A stretch of DNA of 64,000 bases from Clostridia bacterium. GTDB taxonomy: Bacteria > Bacillota > Clostridia > Oscillospirales > Acutalibacteraceae. Of the stretch, positions 1 to 8,502 are shown piece by piece; position 1 is the first letter of the stretch; every line of letters begins with the position of its first letter. The notes beneath the pieces were generated by a model, which saw only the letters and a program-made list of their open reading frames with translations, had not been told where the DNA came from and made no database searches. The position numbers and the translations under genes were made by a program. The stretch spans positions 124,001 through 188,000 of the forward strand of contig JAFQQN010000012.1 in assembly GCA_017410605.1 (NCBI GenBank). Direction: 5' to 3'.

Positions 1-131
1 CTTCTTTTCACCCTTGGGTATTTTTCTAACCTTTTCTTTCTTGGTTCTTTTTTCTTTAATAGTTTCTTCTACCGGCATTTTTTCTTCGGTGTCAGAAATA
101 TTGTTTTGGAGTTCTTTGTTTTCACTCATTA
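1..131 (-). CDS. Gld-type ABC exporter auxiliary protein, N-terminal fragment (partial)
   Basis: Only the first 43 codons lie in the window; the reading frame stays open to the edge. The start is ATG at 131-129, preceded by a good AAAGGAGG site. The visible part is hydrophilic, rich in Lys and Glu, with no membrane segment yet. It sits 13 bases downstream of an ABC-2 permease gene that itself overlaps its ATPase gene. In Clostridia this three-gene order usually ends in a GldG-family membrane protein with a large extracytoplasmic domain. The assignment rests on gene order alone, since no diagnostic domain is inside the window. Confidence 0.5.
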
Positions 132-144
132 TATTTTACCTCCT

Positions 145-849
145 TTAAGCCCAACGTTTGCGATCCATAGCAAGGGTTGTAAGGTAAATAAACAAAACTG
201 CAATGCTAAGGAAGAAAACAATGTTTGAAGCATCTATCTGACCGCTTGTAAAGGCATAAAACCTGTTTACAAATGAAAAATAAGTACAGGCTGTGCTAAC
301 CCAAGCAACATCAACAGCAGTGGCAAAATAATCAATCTGCATAATAAAGAAAGAAACAACCATTCCCACAATTCCGGCAATTATCTGGCTTTCGGTCATA
401 GAAGAAATAAAAAGACCAATTGCAATTATAGCCGCACCGTAAAGGGCAATACCTACAAGATTGCTTAAAAACATTACCCAGCTAACATCAGCCGAATTGA
501 CATTAAGAATAATCTCATAAATAACACTTGCGGTAAAGGGGAGCATAAAAAGGGTAAAGGCTGCTAAAAACTTACCGGTAACAATTTTCCAAAGCTTAAC
601 CGGTGCTGTAAGTAAAACTTGGTCTACCTTTTGCTTTTTGTCTTCGCTAACCAGCCTCATAGTTATAATAGGCGAAACGAAAAGCGAAACACTTGAAATG
701 CTCATAAACAAAAACGAAATATCTGAATAACCCGCGCTAAACATATAGGTAAAATAAAGACCCATTAAAAAAAGCATAACCGCCATAACAATATAGCCTA
801 TAGGCGAAGTAAAATAAGCCTTCATCTCTCTTTTATAAACTGCACCCAT
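145..849 (-). CDS. ABC-2 type exporter permease (GldF-like)
   Basis: A 234-residue integral membrane protein with about six hydrophobic segments spread along its length, the size and pattern of ABC-2 permeases of the GldF/NosY kind. The N-terminus begins with a short amphipathic stretch before the first membrane helix, and a cytoplasmic motif near residue 70 (SEDKKQKVDQVLLTAP) matches the conserved coupling region where these permeases contact the ATPase. Its ATG overlaps the ATPase stop codon by one base (TAATG), so the two are translationally coupled. The substrate is unknown; these exporters are linked to cell-surface or polysaccharide functions, but nothing here specifies which. Confidence 0.85.
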   Translation of the reverse strand: MGAVYKREMKAYFTSPIGYIVMAVMLFLMGLYFTYMFSAGYSDISFLFMSISSVSLFVSPIITMRLVSEDKKQKVDQVLLTAPVKLWKIVTGKFLAAFTLFMLPFTASVIYEIILNVNSADVSWVMFLSNLVGIALYGAAIIAIGLFISSMTESQIIAGIVGMVVSFFIMQIDYFATAVDVAWVSTACTYFSFVNRFYAFTSGQIDASNIVFFLSIAVLFIYLTTLAMDRKRWA

Positions 850-1877
850 TATTTTTCCTCCTCACCAAAAGCGGCTTCAAAGGCAGCCGCCTTGTCGCTG
901 TCACTAAGAGCCTCATCTTTTTGGGCTTCACTTTTTTTGGCAACAAAGCTTCCGTCGGTAAGCCTTAAGAATATTTGTTCTAGGGTTAACTCGTTAGAAT
1001 TAAGCTCTAAAATAGTCCACTTGCGGTCGCTCATTCTTGTGAAAATTTCTTTTCTGACGTCGGTCTCCTCAGCGGGTTCAATTTCATAATCCATAGAGCC
1101 TGGCTCAATAACACCTAAAGAGGTAATGCTTCTCACCCCTTTTATAGAAGCAATAAGCTTTTTAACCTCTGACTCAGGGCCCTGGGCGCGAAGATGAATT
1201 GTATGATTGCTTGAAAGATTGTGAGAAAGATTAACAGCAGTATCATCAGCCACAATCTCACCATTATTTATAATAAGTATTCTTTTGCAAACTGCCTGAA
1301 TCTCGGAAAGAATATGAGAGCTTAAAATAATGGTGTGGTGTTTGCTAAGACCAACAATAAGCTTTCTTATTTCAATAATTTGCTTTGGGTCAAGACCAAC
1401 GGTTGGCTCGTCCAAAATAAGAACGTCGGGGTTGCCTACAAGAGCCTGAGCAATACCCACACGCTGACGGTAACCCTTTGAAAGGTTTTTAATAAGACGG
1501 TTTTCAACATGGTCTATATGAACCAAGCGACATATTTCGTTAATATGCGGCTTTCTAGGAAACTTAACATTTTTTAAATCATAAATAAAGTTAAGATACT
1601 CTCTTACAGTCATCTCCTGGTAAAGAGGTGGCTGCTCCGGAAGATAGCCTATTCGGCGTTTAGCCAACTCAGGCTCTTCTAAAACATTGTACCCACCAAC
1701 CGAAACCTCGCCGTCGGTAAGAGAAATATACCCGGTCAGTATGTTCATAATTGTTGATTTACCGGCACCGTTGGGGCCAAGGAAACCAACAATTTCACCC
1801 TCATCAATAGAGAAGCTAACATTCTTAACAGCCAGGTGATTACCATAGCGCTTAGATAAATTTTTAACTTCAATCAT
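849..1877 (-). CDS. ABC exporter ATP-binding protein (GldA-like)
   Basis: A 342-residue ATPase with Walker A GPNGAGKST, signature LSKGYRQRVG and Walker B LILDEPTVGLDP, followed by a C-terminal extension of about 100 residues typical of ATPases that pair with ABC-2 permeases. The open frame extends 44 codons further upstream, but that stretch is AT-rich and non-conserved in look. ATG at 1877-1875 has a GGAGG site eight bases away and begins the expected MIEVKNLSKRYG, so I start there. It drives the permease downstream. A consensus-like promoter lies about 100 bases upstream. Confidence 0.92.
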   Translation of the reverse strand: MIEVKNLSKRYGNHLAVKNVSFSIDEGEIVGFLGPNGAGKSTIMNILTGYISLTDGEVSVGGYNVLEEPELAKRRIGYLPEQPPLYQEMTVREYLNFIYDLKNVKFPRKPHINEICRLVHIDHVENRLIKNLSKGYRQRVGIAQALVGNPDVLILDEPTVGLDPKQIIEIRKLIVGLSKHHTIILSSHILSEIQAVCKRILIINNGEIVADDTAVNLSHNLSSNHTIHLRAQGPESEVKKLIASIKGVRSITSLGVIEPGSMDYEIEPAEETDVRKEIFTRMSDRKWTILELNSNELTLEQIFLRLTDGSFVAKKSEAQKDEALSDSDKAAAFEAAFGEEEK

Positions 1878-1977
1878 AAAGCTAACCTCCGCAAAAATAA
1901 ACTCACATATTAATATAATAACTGTGAAATTTATATTTTTTGTAAACAAACTATAAATTGCATTATAGATAGTTAAT

Positions 1978-2006
1978 ATTTTATCATAAATAAGGACAAA
2001 TTGCAA
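1978..2006 (-). promoter_or_regulatory. Predicted sigma-A promoter of the ABC exporter operon
   Basis: On the minus strand TTGCAA, a 17-base spacer, then TAAAAT. It lies about 100 bases before the ATPase start codon and is the best match in this leader. Confidence 0.6.
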
Positions 2007-2255
2007 CAAATTTAACTAAATATTCATAATATAAAAACAGGCCAAAATAGAAAAACCGTAATATAAATACTCGCCGCCCAAACAATCAAACTGGGTTCAA
2101 ACTGGGTAATATTTAAGTTGTTTTAAACATAAAAATTTAATATAACACAGGTTTTGAACATCGGTCCGTTTTATTGTACATATATTGTTATATAATTTAA
2201 ACAACAACAGAAAACCAAAGAAAAATTTTTAATTTAAAAATTTTTAAAAAAGGTA

Positions 2256-2284
2256 TTGACAAAAGAAAAAATATGTATTATAAT
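2256..2284 (+). promoter_or_regulatory. Consensus sigma-A promoter of the 66-residue protein gene
   Basis: Exact TTGACA, a 17-base spacer and exact TATAAT, preceded by A/T tracts that resemble an UP element. This is the strongest promoter match in the window and implies high expression of the downstream one-gene unit. Confidence 0.85.
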
Positions 2285-2376
2285 GAAATCACAGAAAAAG
2301 AACAAATGTTCTTTTTACAAAAAATCCTTTAATACTGCGGTTTTCCGTTAAAATAAATTTGTCGGAGGAATTAAAA

Positions 2377-2577
2377 ATGTCACTTTCTGCTATTCTTATT
2401 ACAATCGCCGAGTTTACCGTTGGCGGCTTCATCATCTGGGGTTTTTGGAACGAAGAAAAGGTTATTAAGTTTGAAGACCGTCTTCTTCGCCGCCTTGGTT
2501 TTAATGTTAAAAAGGGCCGCTCTGCTAAAATCACAAGGTTCGACCCCGGTTACGGAAAGAACAAGCACTGTGTTTAA
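2377..2577 (+). CDS. Small membrane protein, 66 residues, function unknown
   Basis: I do not recognise the family. The start is ATG at 2377, eight bases after CGGAGGA; an in-frame ATG at 2359 lies upstream of this site and is not needed. The first 25 residues form one hydrophobic segment (MSLSAILITIAEFTVGGF onward). The rest is a basic, hydrophilic tail containing FEDRLLRRLGFNVKKG and ending in KNKHCV, so the protein is likely a single-pass membrane protein with its tail in the cytoplasm. It has its own consensus promoter and a strong hairpin terminator, making an isolated, probably highly transcribed unit. Base composition and codons look like the neighbours, so it is likely a real gene. Confidence 0.75.
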   Translation: MSLSAILITIAEFTVGGFIIWGFWNEEKVIKFEDRLLRRLGFNVKKGRSAKITRFDPGYGKNKHCV

Positions 2578-2645
2578 TAGCGGCTCAACCCATATACCAA
2601 TGAGCAAATTTTTAACGTTAATACTTTTTCATCCTTTAATATATT

Positions 2646-2684
2646 CGAGGTGCCGCACTTTTAGTGCGGCACCTCGTATTTTTC
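2646..2684 (+). terminator. Rho-independent terminator after the small membrane-protein gene
   Basis: A perfect 14-pair GC-rich stem (2646-2659 with 2663-2676) with a three-base loop, followed by TATTTTTC. Confidence 0.9.
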
Positions 2685-2759
2685 TAATCATTGCTTTTAA
2701 TGGGAGTAATATTAATTATAAAAAAACCGATTTTTATATTATATTCTCATTCGGCGGGG

Positions 2760-2788
2760 TTGATTCTGGTTATATTTTATGTTAAAAT
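2760..2788 (+). promoter_or_regulatory. Predicted promoter of the SGNH lipoprotein gene
   Basis: TTGATT, a 17-base spacer and TAAAAT, 36 bases before the start codon. Confidence 0.6.
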
Positions 2789-2824
2789 AAAGAAAAATCA
2801 AATTTTTATTTAAGGAGAATATGT

Positions 2825-4216
2825 ATGAAAACAACTTTTAAAATCTTGTCTGTTTTGCTGAGTTTAAGCTTAATAGCCGGTGGGCTTTTGGGCTGTAAAA
2901 ATGAAGAGGTTGCCGAAACTGTAACCTCTCAGAGCCTTGAAACATCTTCAGAAAGCTCCTTAGCAGAAGACACCTCTTCTGATAAAGCCTCTACATCTAA
3001 GAAAAACTCCACCTCTAAGAAGAATTCAACTTCTAAGAAAAACTCCACCTCTAAGAAAAGTTCTACATCTAAATTAACTACAACCTCACAGGAAAAGTTA
3101 ACTGAAAGAGAATTAGTTCTTAAAGGCCTTGATGAAGAGATATATGCAAAATCCTTAGACTATGCGGGTAACTCCACCCGTATTGCAAACCTTATGAAAA
3201 AGTGTGAGCAAGGCGGTACATATACCCTAGGCTTCATCGGTGGATCTATAACCTACGGTGCTGGTGCTAGTAAACTAGAAACCTCTTACTCCAGCCTTGT
3301 TAAAGATTGGTGGGTTCAAAACTTCCCCCAAGCAACCTTTAAATTCGTCAATGTAGGTATAGGCGGAACCAACACCGTTATGGCAAGTTACCGCATTGAA
3401 GATGACCTTCTTGTGCATAACCCCGATTTTGTTATTGTGGATTTTGCCGTTAACTCTAGTAGTGACCCTGATGTACTTAACTCTTATTCTACTATCCTAT
3501 ATAAAGTTATGTCCTTACCTAACAGCCCCGGTGTCATGGCGGTGCATTTTACAAGTACTAACAGCAAAAAATACAATGCAGGTCTTTATGAAAAAGCCGC
3601 TAACTATCCCAGTGCGGGTATTGCTACCGCAGTAAGGAACTATCAGGTTCCCTCTATTAACTATCATAATTATGTTTGGGAAAAGCTTAATGCACGAACC
3701 ATTATGTGGCCAAACATTGGTGCCGACTATATTCATCCTAACGATAATGGCCACCTTATTACCGCCACAATGATAAACAAACATTTAGAATATGTTAAGG
3801 CAAACCTAAACTCCCTTGTTGGAACCCCTCCTGCAATTAATCCCCCTGAAAGCGATTTTTATATGAACCAAGGTTATATAACCACCGGTACCGCCGGTAC
3901 AACTGCTAACGGCTTTACCAAAAGAGATACAGGTGGCAGAGCCTTTAACTGTTGGGTTTCTGAAAAAACAGGCGATACCATTTCATTTACAGCCCCTGCC
4001 GGTGAAGAATTTAAAATATTTATTAATATGAGCAGTTGTCAGGGTGCTTTGATTGTTGAAGTAAACGGCGTAGAGCAGAAAAGAATAGAAACCAAGGATG
4101 CAAAGGTGCCCGCACTTATTGATGTTTTTAACATTAAAACCGGTGATTCGGTAGTTTTAAAATCAGAGGTTGAAAGCGGAACCTTAGCACTTTTCGGTGT
4201 TTGCTACAACAAATAA
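2825..4216 (+). CDS. SGNH-hydrolase lipoprotein (carbohydrate esterase-like)
   Basis: A 463-residue surface lipoprotein. Residues 1-24 are a lipoprotein signal ending in LLGC, so Cys24 would be lipidated. Residues about 30-90 form a Ser/Thr/Lys linker with a tandem repeat, which would hold the enzyme off the membrane. Residues about 130-330 are an SGNH hydrolase: block I FIGGSITYG with nucleophile Ser141, block II Gly in VGIGGTNT, block III Asn in VDFAVNS, and block V DYIHPNDNGH with the Asp and His. A C-terminal beta-rich domain follows. Such enzymes usually remove acetyl or other esters from polysaccharides; the substrate is not evident. A related SGNH domain occurs in the secreted protein at 50055-51977. 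An ATG at 2821 is out of frame and stops quickly. Confidence 0.85.
   Translation: MKTTFKILSVLLSLSLIAGGLLGCKNEEVAETVTSQSLETSSESSLAEDTSSDKASTSKKNSTSKKNSTSKKNSTSKKSSTSKLTTTSQEKLTERELVLKGLDEEIYAKSLDYAGNSTRIANLMKKCEQGGTYTLGFIGGSITYGAGASKLETSYSSLVKDWWVQNFPQATFKFVNVGIGGTNTVMASYRIEDDLLVHNPDFVIVDFAVNSSSDPDVLNSYSTILYKVMSLPNSPGVMAVHFTSTNSKKYNAGLYEKAANYPSAGIATAVRNYQVPSINYHNYVWEKLNARTIMWPNIGADYIHPNDNGHLITATMINKHLEYVKANLNSLVGTPPAINPPESDFYMNQGYITTGTAGTTANGFTKRDTGGRAFNCWVSEKTGDTISFTAPAGEEFKIFINMSSCQGALIVEVNGVEQKRIETKDAKVPALIDVFNIKTGDSVVLKSEVESGTLALFGVCYNK
2996..3067 (+). repeat. Four tandem 18-base repeats encoding SKKNST units
   Basis: Four consecutive 18-base units, each beginning TCTAAGAA, in frame within the lipoprotein linker and encoding SKKNST-like hexapeptides. 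Units one and three are identical in sequence; two and four differ at a few positions. Copy number could vary without breaking the frame. Confidence 0.9.
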
Positions 4217-4234
4217 TTAAACTAGGTGGCAGAA

Positions 4235-4275
4235 TAAAACCCCACATTTGGCAAATAGCCAAATGTGGGGTTTTA
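4235..4275. terminator. Bidirectional terminator between the SGNH lipoprotein gene and rpiB
   Basis: An 18-pair stem (4235-4252 with 4258-4275) with a five-base loop; the stem begins with an A run and ends with a T run, so it can stop transcription from both converging genes. Confidence 0.9.
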
Positions 4276-4276
4276 C

Positions 4277-4723
4277 TTAATTGTTTTCTTCAATTTTTTC
4301 TATAAGGTCAACGCGCCTTTGGTGTCTTCCTCCCTCAAACTCGGCGTCTAAAAACTCATCTACAATCATTTCGGCCATTGCCTGACCAACCACTCTTGCG
4401 CCAAAGGCTATAATGTTAGCATTGTTGTGCTGACGGGTAAGCCTTGCAGAATAAGGCTCAGAGCAAACAGCCGCTCTTATTCCCTTAACCTTGTTGGCGG
4501 CAAGCGAAATGCCTATTCCTGTACCGCAGATTAAAATACCAAGGTCACATTCACCCGAGGCCACTGCTCTTGCCACCTTTTCGCCATAAACAGGATAGTC
4601 ACAAGATTCACCGCTGTCTGTTCCAAAGTTTACCACAGTATACCCCTTGGCCTCAACATACTTAGTAATGTGGTTTTTAAGCTCTACTGCCACGTGGTCG
4701 TTACCGATTGCTATTTTTTTCAT
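4277..4723 (-). CDS. rpiB: Ribose-5-phosphate isomerase B
   Basis: A 148-residue cytosolic enzyme that interconverts ribose 5-phosphate and ribulose 5-phosphate in the pentose phosphate pathway. It shows the RpiB/LacA signature: GNDHVAVELK near the start, catalytic Cys66 within LICGTGIGIS, the NIIAFGARVVG segment and the HQRRVDLI tail. The length is normal for the family. The start ATG has a clear AAAGGAG site. It lies 36 bases downstream of pgeF and probably belongs to the same transcript, which ends at the bidirectional terminator. LacA-type or allose-phosphate isomerases are close relatives, but no matching sugar operon surrounds it. Confidence 0.93.
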   Translation of the reverse strand: MKKIAIGNDHVAVELKNHITKYVEAKGYTVVNFGTDSGESCDYPVYGEKVARAVASGECDLGILICGTGIGISLAANKVKGIRAAVCSEPYSARLTRQHNNANIIAFGARVVGQAMAEMIVDEFLDAEFEGGRHQRRVDLIEKIEENN

Positions 4724-4759
4724 TTTATTTTCTCCTTTGTTTTAAACACAATATAATTC

Positions 4760-5590
4760 CTATTTAAGCGCTATAACCGCCGCAAGGTTGCCCCTTTTTC
4801 CTGCTGTAGCTCTGTGGGAATGGAATATTTCACTATGACAACATGTGCATAAATCACTTACGCAAATATTTTCATTTTTTATTCCTGCATAGGTTAAAAT
4901 CTGTCGGTTAGCCTCTTTTAAATTAAGCTGATATTTGCCGCTTCCTTTTGGGAAGAAAACTTTGCTTTGCTCAAGATAATTTAAAGCTTTAATTTGGTCT
5001 ATAACCGGGTCGTCAACCTCATAACAACACATATCTATAGACGGCCCTATAGCCGCTATAATATTCTGGGGCAGACAGCCAAAGGCCTCTTTCATTTTTA
5101 AAACCGTTTTAAGCCCTATTTCTTTAACCGTTCCCCTCCAACCGGCGTGAGATGTGGCAACAACCTTTCTTTCAGGGTCGAAAAACAAAAGGGGCACACA
5201 GTCGGCATATTGTGTTACCAGAGTAACCCCTTTAAGGTTAGTTATAAGACCGTCAACATTCTCATAATCTCGCTTTATAACAATACCCTTACCTATATCC
5301 TCTTCGGTAATTATCCTTATATTATCGGTATGGGTTTGGTGAGAAAGTACCGCTTTTTTATAATCAAGCCCTAAAGCCGACAGCAAAATCTCATAATTTT
5401 TAGTTACAGACTCCTTACTATCACCGTTAGTAAAGCTCATATTCATTGAAGCGTATTGCCCACGGCTCATACCCCCTAAACGGGTTGTAAATGCAGCTGT
5501 AACCCCCGCCCTTTCCATGTTGGGAAAGGAAACATAAACCAAGCCATCTTTATTTATAATGTTAAGTGATTTAGATTTTAACATAATCAT
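4760..5590 (-). CDS. pgeF: Peptidoglycan editing factor / laccase-domain protein (YfiH family)
   Basis: A 276-residue multicopper-oxidase-fold protein of the YfiH/PgeF family. The zinc-site motifs are visible: a His in SHAGWRGTVKEI, the Cys pair in GPSIDMCCYEV, and the C-terminal CTCCHSEIFHSHRA. Family members act on purine nucleosides in vitro, and in E. coli PgeF corrects mis-incorporated amino acids in peptidoglycan precursors. The start overlaps the upstream metallo-hydrolase stop by four bases (ATGA), giving translational coupling; a second in-frame ATG lies two codons later. The exact physiological role in this organism is an inference. Confidence 0.88.
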   Translation of the reverse strand: MIMLKSKSLNIINKDGLVYVSFPNMERAGVTAAFTTRLGGMSRGQYASMNMSFTNGDSKESVTKNYEILLSALGLDYKKAVLSHQTHTDNIRIITEEDIGKGIVIKRDYENVDGLITNLKGVTLVTQYADCVPLLFFDPERKVVATSHAGWRGTVKEIGLKTVLKMKEAFGCLPQNIIAAIGPSIDMCCYEVDDPVIDQIKALNYLEQSKVFFPKGSGKYQLNLKEANRQILTYAGIKNENICVSDLCTCCHSEIFHSHRATAGKRGNLAAVIALK

Positions 5591-6522
5591 TCCCCTTGTA
5601 CCACGCTGTCACCGCCAACCGAAAATCTAATGCTTCCTTTACCGTCGGACACTGCAGTGACCGTTTTGTCTTTATCGGTACGGTAAAGCTTTTCAAAGCC
5701 CTCTAAATTCTCAAAGGCTTCAAGGGTTTCTTTGTGGGGGTGCCCATAAGAATTATCCGCACCACAAGAAATAACAGCAAACTTCGGTGACGCCGCTTTT
5801 AAAAATTCAGCCGCGCCTGAGCTTGAGCTACCGTGATGACCGCATTTTAAAACATCACATTCCGGGTTAAGGCCACCGTTTAATATCTGCTTTTCAGCAA
5901 TCTCTTCGGCATCACCCATAAACAAAAATTTGTCCTCGCCGTGGTGAAGTTTAATTACAACAGAATAATTATTAAGCCCCTCGGCCTCATCATAAAGAGG
6001 AGAAAGGCACTCAGCCTTATAGCCCTCACCTTCAAAAAGAATGTTGCCCCCTTGAGCACGGGTTAGCTTTAACCCCTTATCCTTTACTGCGTTCAAAAAA
6101 TTCTCATAGGTTTTAGAGGTAGGCAGGTCTTGGGTTGCTACCTTTGGAGCGAATATTTGACCTATGCTAAAACCCTCTATAACCTCTTTCATACCACCAA
6201 TATGGTCGGCATGGGGGTGTGTGGCAACAAGATAGTCTATTTTTTCAACAGCCTTTTTATTTAAGTATTTTACAAGCTCATCACCGTCGCCCGGGTTAGC
6301 GGCATCAATAAGCACCGTCTTACCGTCGGGCAGGGTGATAAAGGTGGCATCGCCTTGGCCAACATCTAAAAACTGAACCGTCATTGCGCTTTCGTCTGTT
6401 ACGGCAGGGCTTTTGTCATCAAAGGGGTTTTGCTTTTCTATAGCCCCTCCAAACAAAAAATAAGCAATTGCCAAAACCGATATAACTATTGCAACAAAAG
6501 GCGTTTTTCTTCTTCTGGCCAC
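5587..6522 (-). CDS. ComEC/Rec2-like metallo-beta-lactamase-fold hydrolase, membrane anchored
   Basis: A 311-residue protein with an N-terminal signal anchor (residues about 8-25) followed by a metallo-beta-lactamase domain. Metal-binding motif ATHPHADHIGGM (HxHxDH) is intact, as are the later FMGDAEEIAEKQ and CGHHGSSSS motifs typical of the ComEC C-terminal hydrolase. Unlike full ComEC it lacks the multi-helix channel domain, so it is a stand-alone extracytoplasmic hydrolase, perhaps a nuclease or phosphodiesterase; the substrate is unknown. It is first in an operon with pgeF and rpiB, and a good promoter lies 31 bases upstream. Confidence 0.87.
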   Translation of the reverse strand: MARRRKTPFVAIVISVLAIAYFLFGGAIEKQNPFDDKSPAVTDESAMTVQFLDVGQGDATFITLPDGKTVLIDAANPGDGDELVKYLNKKAVEKIDYLVATHPHADHIGGMKEVIEGFSIGQIFAPKVATQDLPTSKTYENFLNAVKDKGLKLTRAQGGNILFEGEGYKAECLSPLYDEAEGLNNYSVVIKLHHGEDKFLFMGDAEEIAEKQILNGGLNPECDVLKCGHHGSSSSGAAEFLKAASPKFAVISCGADNSYGHPHKETLEAFENLEGFEKLYRTDKDKTVTAVSDGKGSIRFSVGGDSVVQGE

Positions 6523-6552
6523 AGTACCACCTCTTTTAAGCTATTTTAATTC

Positions 6553-6581
6553 ATTATACTATAAACAGGCGGAATAATCAA
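6553..6581 (-). promoter_or_regulatory. Promoter of the metallo-hydrolase-pgeF-rpiB operon
   Basis: On the minus strand TTGATT, a 17-base spacer and exact TATAAT, 31 bases before the start codon. It sits right at the 3' end of asnB. Confidence 0.75.
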
Positions 6582-6593
6582 ACCCTTTTAGGG

Positions 6594-8423
6594 TTAAACC
6601 ACAATTTTTACTTTAAATTTTTCCATCCAATAATTAAGCATTATCATATATGCCACTGTTTGAGGTGTTGTCATAAGCTGACCGTACCAAGGTTCACTTC
6701 GTTCAGTATAAAGTAATCCCTCAACCGCACCTTTATCCATAAGTTCAAAAAGCGGAGCGTTAGGATTGTTTAAAATGTCTCTTAAAATGTTTTTAACCGA
6801 CTCAAAATATGCAGGGTTATGGGTTTTGGGGTAGGGGCTTTTCTTTCGCCAAAGTATGCTTTCGGGCAATATGCCCTCCATAGCGGTTCTAAGCAATCCT
6901 TTTTCTCTGCCCTTTAAATCTTTAATTTCCCAAGGCACACTATACATATATTCGGCTATACGGTAGTCGCAAAAAGGCACCCTAACCTCTAGACCAGAAT
7001 ACATACTCATTCTGTCTTTTCTGTCTAAAAGTGTTTGCATAAACCAGTTTGTGTTAAGATAAACCATTTCTCTCATTCTAGCTTCTAAAGGAGAAATTCC
7101 CTCTCTTTTAGATGCAGCTTTAATAGTTTCCTCATAGCGGCGGTTTACAAATTCTTCGCCATTCAATGCAGAAAAGTCTTTTCTTAAAAAGGTTTGCCTG
7201 TAAGCGGTAGACTGTGCCCAGGGAAAGCCATATTTAGAACGTATTTTTTCATCCCTGTACCAAGGATAACCTCCGAAAATTTCATCTGCGCATTCCCCTG
7301 ACAGGGCGACAGTAACGTGTTTTTTTATTTCCTTACAAAAAATAAGCAAGGAAGAATCGACATCAGCCATACCCGGAAGGTCCCTTGCATCTACAGCCTT
7401 ATAAAGAGCATCAACAACCTCGTCGGTATCCACAACTATACTGTGGTGTTCACTACCTAAATGCTCTACCATAATTTTTATAAATTCTTCATCGCTGTTT
7501 GGCTGGAATCTACTTGCCTTAAAATGCTTGTCATTATCTTTATAGCTTACAGAAAATGTTTGAAGTTTTTTTCCCTGTTTTTTAAACCAATCTGCAGCCA
7601 CCGCACTAATTATGCTGGAGTCTAGCCCACCCGAAAGAAAGGTTCCCACCGGTACATCGCTAACAAGCTGTCCCTCTATTGCATCAACCACCAAATCTCT
7701 TACGTTTGCAACAATTTGTTCAGCCGAAAGGGTATTTTGAATATCTCTTAACTCAAAATATTTTTCCTCAGTAAAACCTTTTTCACTGAAAAATCCGAAA
7801 TATCCCGGCTTCAGCTCAAAAACATCTTTAAACACACCGCACCCCGGGGTTCTTCCTGGGCCAATAAACAAAAGTTCACCTATTCCGCTTAAATCTATTT
7901 CGGCCTTTACCCTTGGATGGCATAAAAGCCCTTTTAGTTCACTTGCAAAAATAAAAGAATTTCCCCTAAGGCAATAAAAAAACGGCTTGACACCCATTTT
8001 ATCCCTTGCCACAAAAACTCTGCCCTTATGTTTTTCATACACCGCAAAAGCAAAAATTCCATTAAATCGACTGACACATTTTTTTCCCATTCTTATATAT
8101 GCCTTTAAAACCACCTCGGTATCAGAGTTAGTTTCAAATTTTTCACCCAGTGAAATAAGCTTGTTTCTTATGCTTCCTGTATTATATAGCTCACCATTAT
8201 AACAAATAACATATTCTTCATCACCAAATTTTGCGCTCATTGGCTGTTTGCCCTTTTCAATATCTATAACAGCCAACCTACGGTGAAGCAAAACTGTCCT
8301 TTCATCACAAAAAACTCCGCCTTCATCAGGTCCCCTGTTTATCATAGAATTTTGCATATTCTTATGATATTCTTCAAAAATAAGACCCTCTTTAAAATTA
8401 ATCTCTCCGGCAATACCGCACAT
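6594..8423 (-). CDS. asnB: Asparagine synthetase, glutamine-hydrolysing
   Basis: A 609-residue enzyme that makes asparagine from aspartate, ATP and glutamine. It begins MCGIAGEIN, so Cys2 is the amidotransferase nucleophile after Met removal; NRGPDEGG and the glutamine-site residues follow. The synthetase domain starts near residue 230 with the pyrophosphate loop SGGLDSS and contains LSGECADEIFGGYPWY. The length is that of the longer AsnB class. It stands alone between two transcription units, with an AAGGAAGG site before the ATG. I see no leader RNA or attenuator, and the promoter is not clear. Confidence 0.95.
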   Translation of the reverse strand: MCGIAGEINFKEGLIFEEYHKNMQNSMINRGPDEGGVFCDERTVLLHRRLAVIDIEKGKQPMSAKFGDEEYVICYNGELYNTGSIRNKLISLGEKFETNSDTEVVLKAYIRMGKKCVSRFNGIFAFAVYEKHKGRVFVARDKMGVKPFFYCLRGNSFIFASELKGLLCHPRVKAEIDLSGIGELLFIGPGRTPGCGVFKDVFELKPGYFGFFSEKGFTEEKYFELRDIQNTLSAEQIVANVRDLVVDAIEGQLVSDVPVGTFLSGGLDSSIISAVAADWFKKQGKKLQTFSVSYKDNDKHFKASRFQPNSDEEFIKIMVEHLGSEHHSIVVDTDEVVDALYKAVDARDLPGMADVDSSLLIFCKEIKKHVTVALSGECADEIFGGYPWYRDEKIRSKYGFPWAQSTAYRQTFLRKDFSALNGEEFVNRRYEETIKAASKREGISPLEARMREMVYLNTNWFMQTLLDRKDRMSMYSGLEVRVPFCDYRIAEYMYSVPWEIKDLKGREKGLLRTAMEGILPESILWRKKSPYPKTHNPAYFESVKNILRDILNNPNAPLFELMDKGAVEGLLYTERSEPWYGQLMTTPQTVAYMIMLNYWMEKFKVKIVV

Positions 8424-8502
8424 TTTTACCGCCTTCCTTTCTTTTAAAGTATATGCAAAAATTAATTAATTCTTGATAATGTTTATACAAAAGAAAGGCT
8501 TA

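Larger units (their letters stand above)
1878..2376. other. AT-rich divergent intergenic region
   Basis: About 500 bases between the ABC exporter operon (leftward) and the small membrane-protein gene (rightward). It holds one promoter for each direction, annotated separately, and an untranslated leader of about 100 bases on the exporter side. Between 2010 and 2255 there is very AT-rich sequence with a short direct repeat (AAACTGGGT twice near 2090-2115) and long A/T tracts near 2220-2250. I see no reading frame with a ribosome binding site and no recognisable RNA fold here. Confidence 0.6.

Noticed and set aside
2289..2534. Minus-strand frame of 81 codons opposite the small membrane-protein gene
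   Set aside because: Entirely covered by the plus-strand gene that has consensus promoter, ribosome binding site and terminator; the minus frame has no ribosome binding site and a low-complexity Arg-rich peptide.
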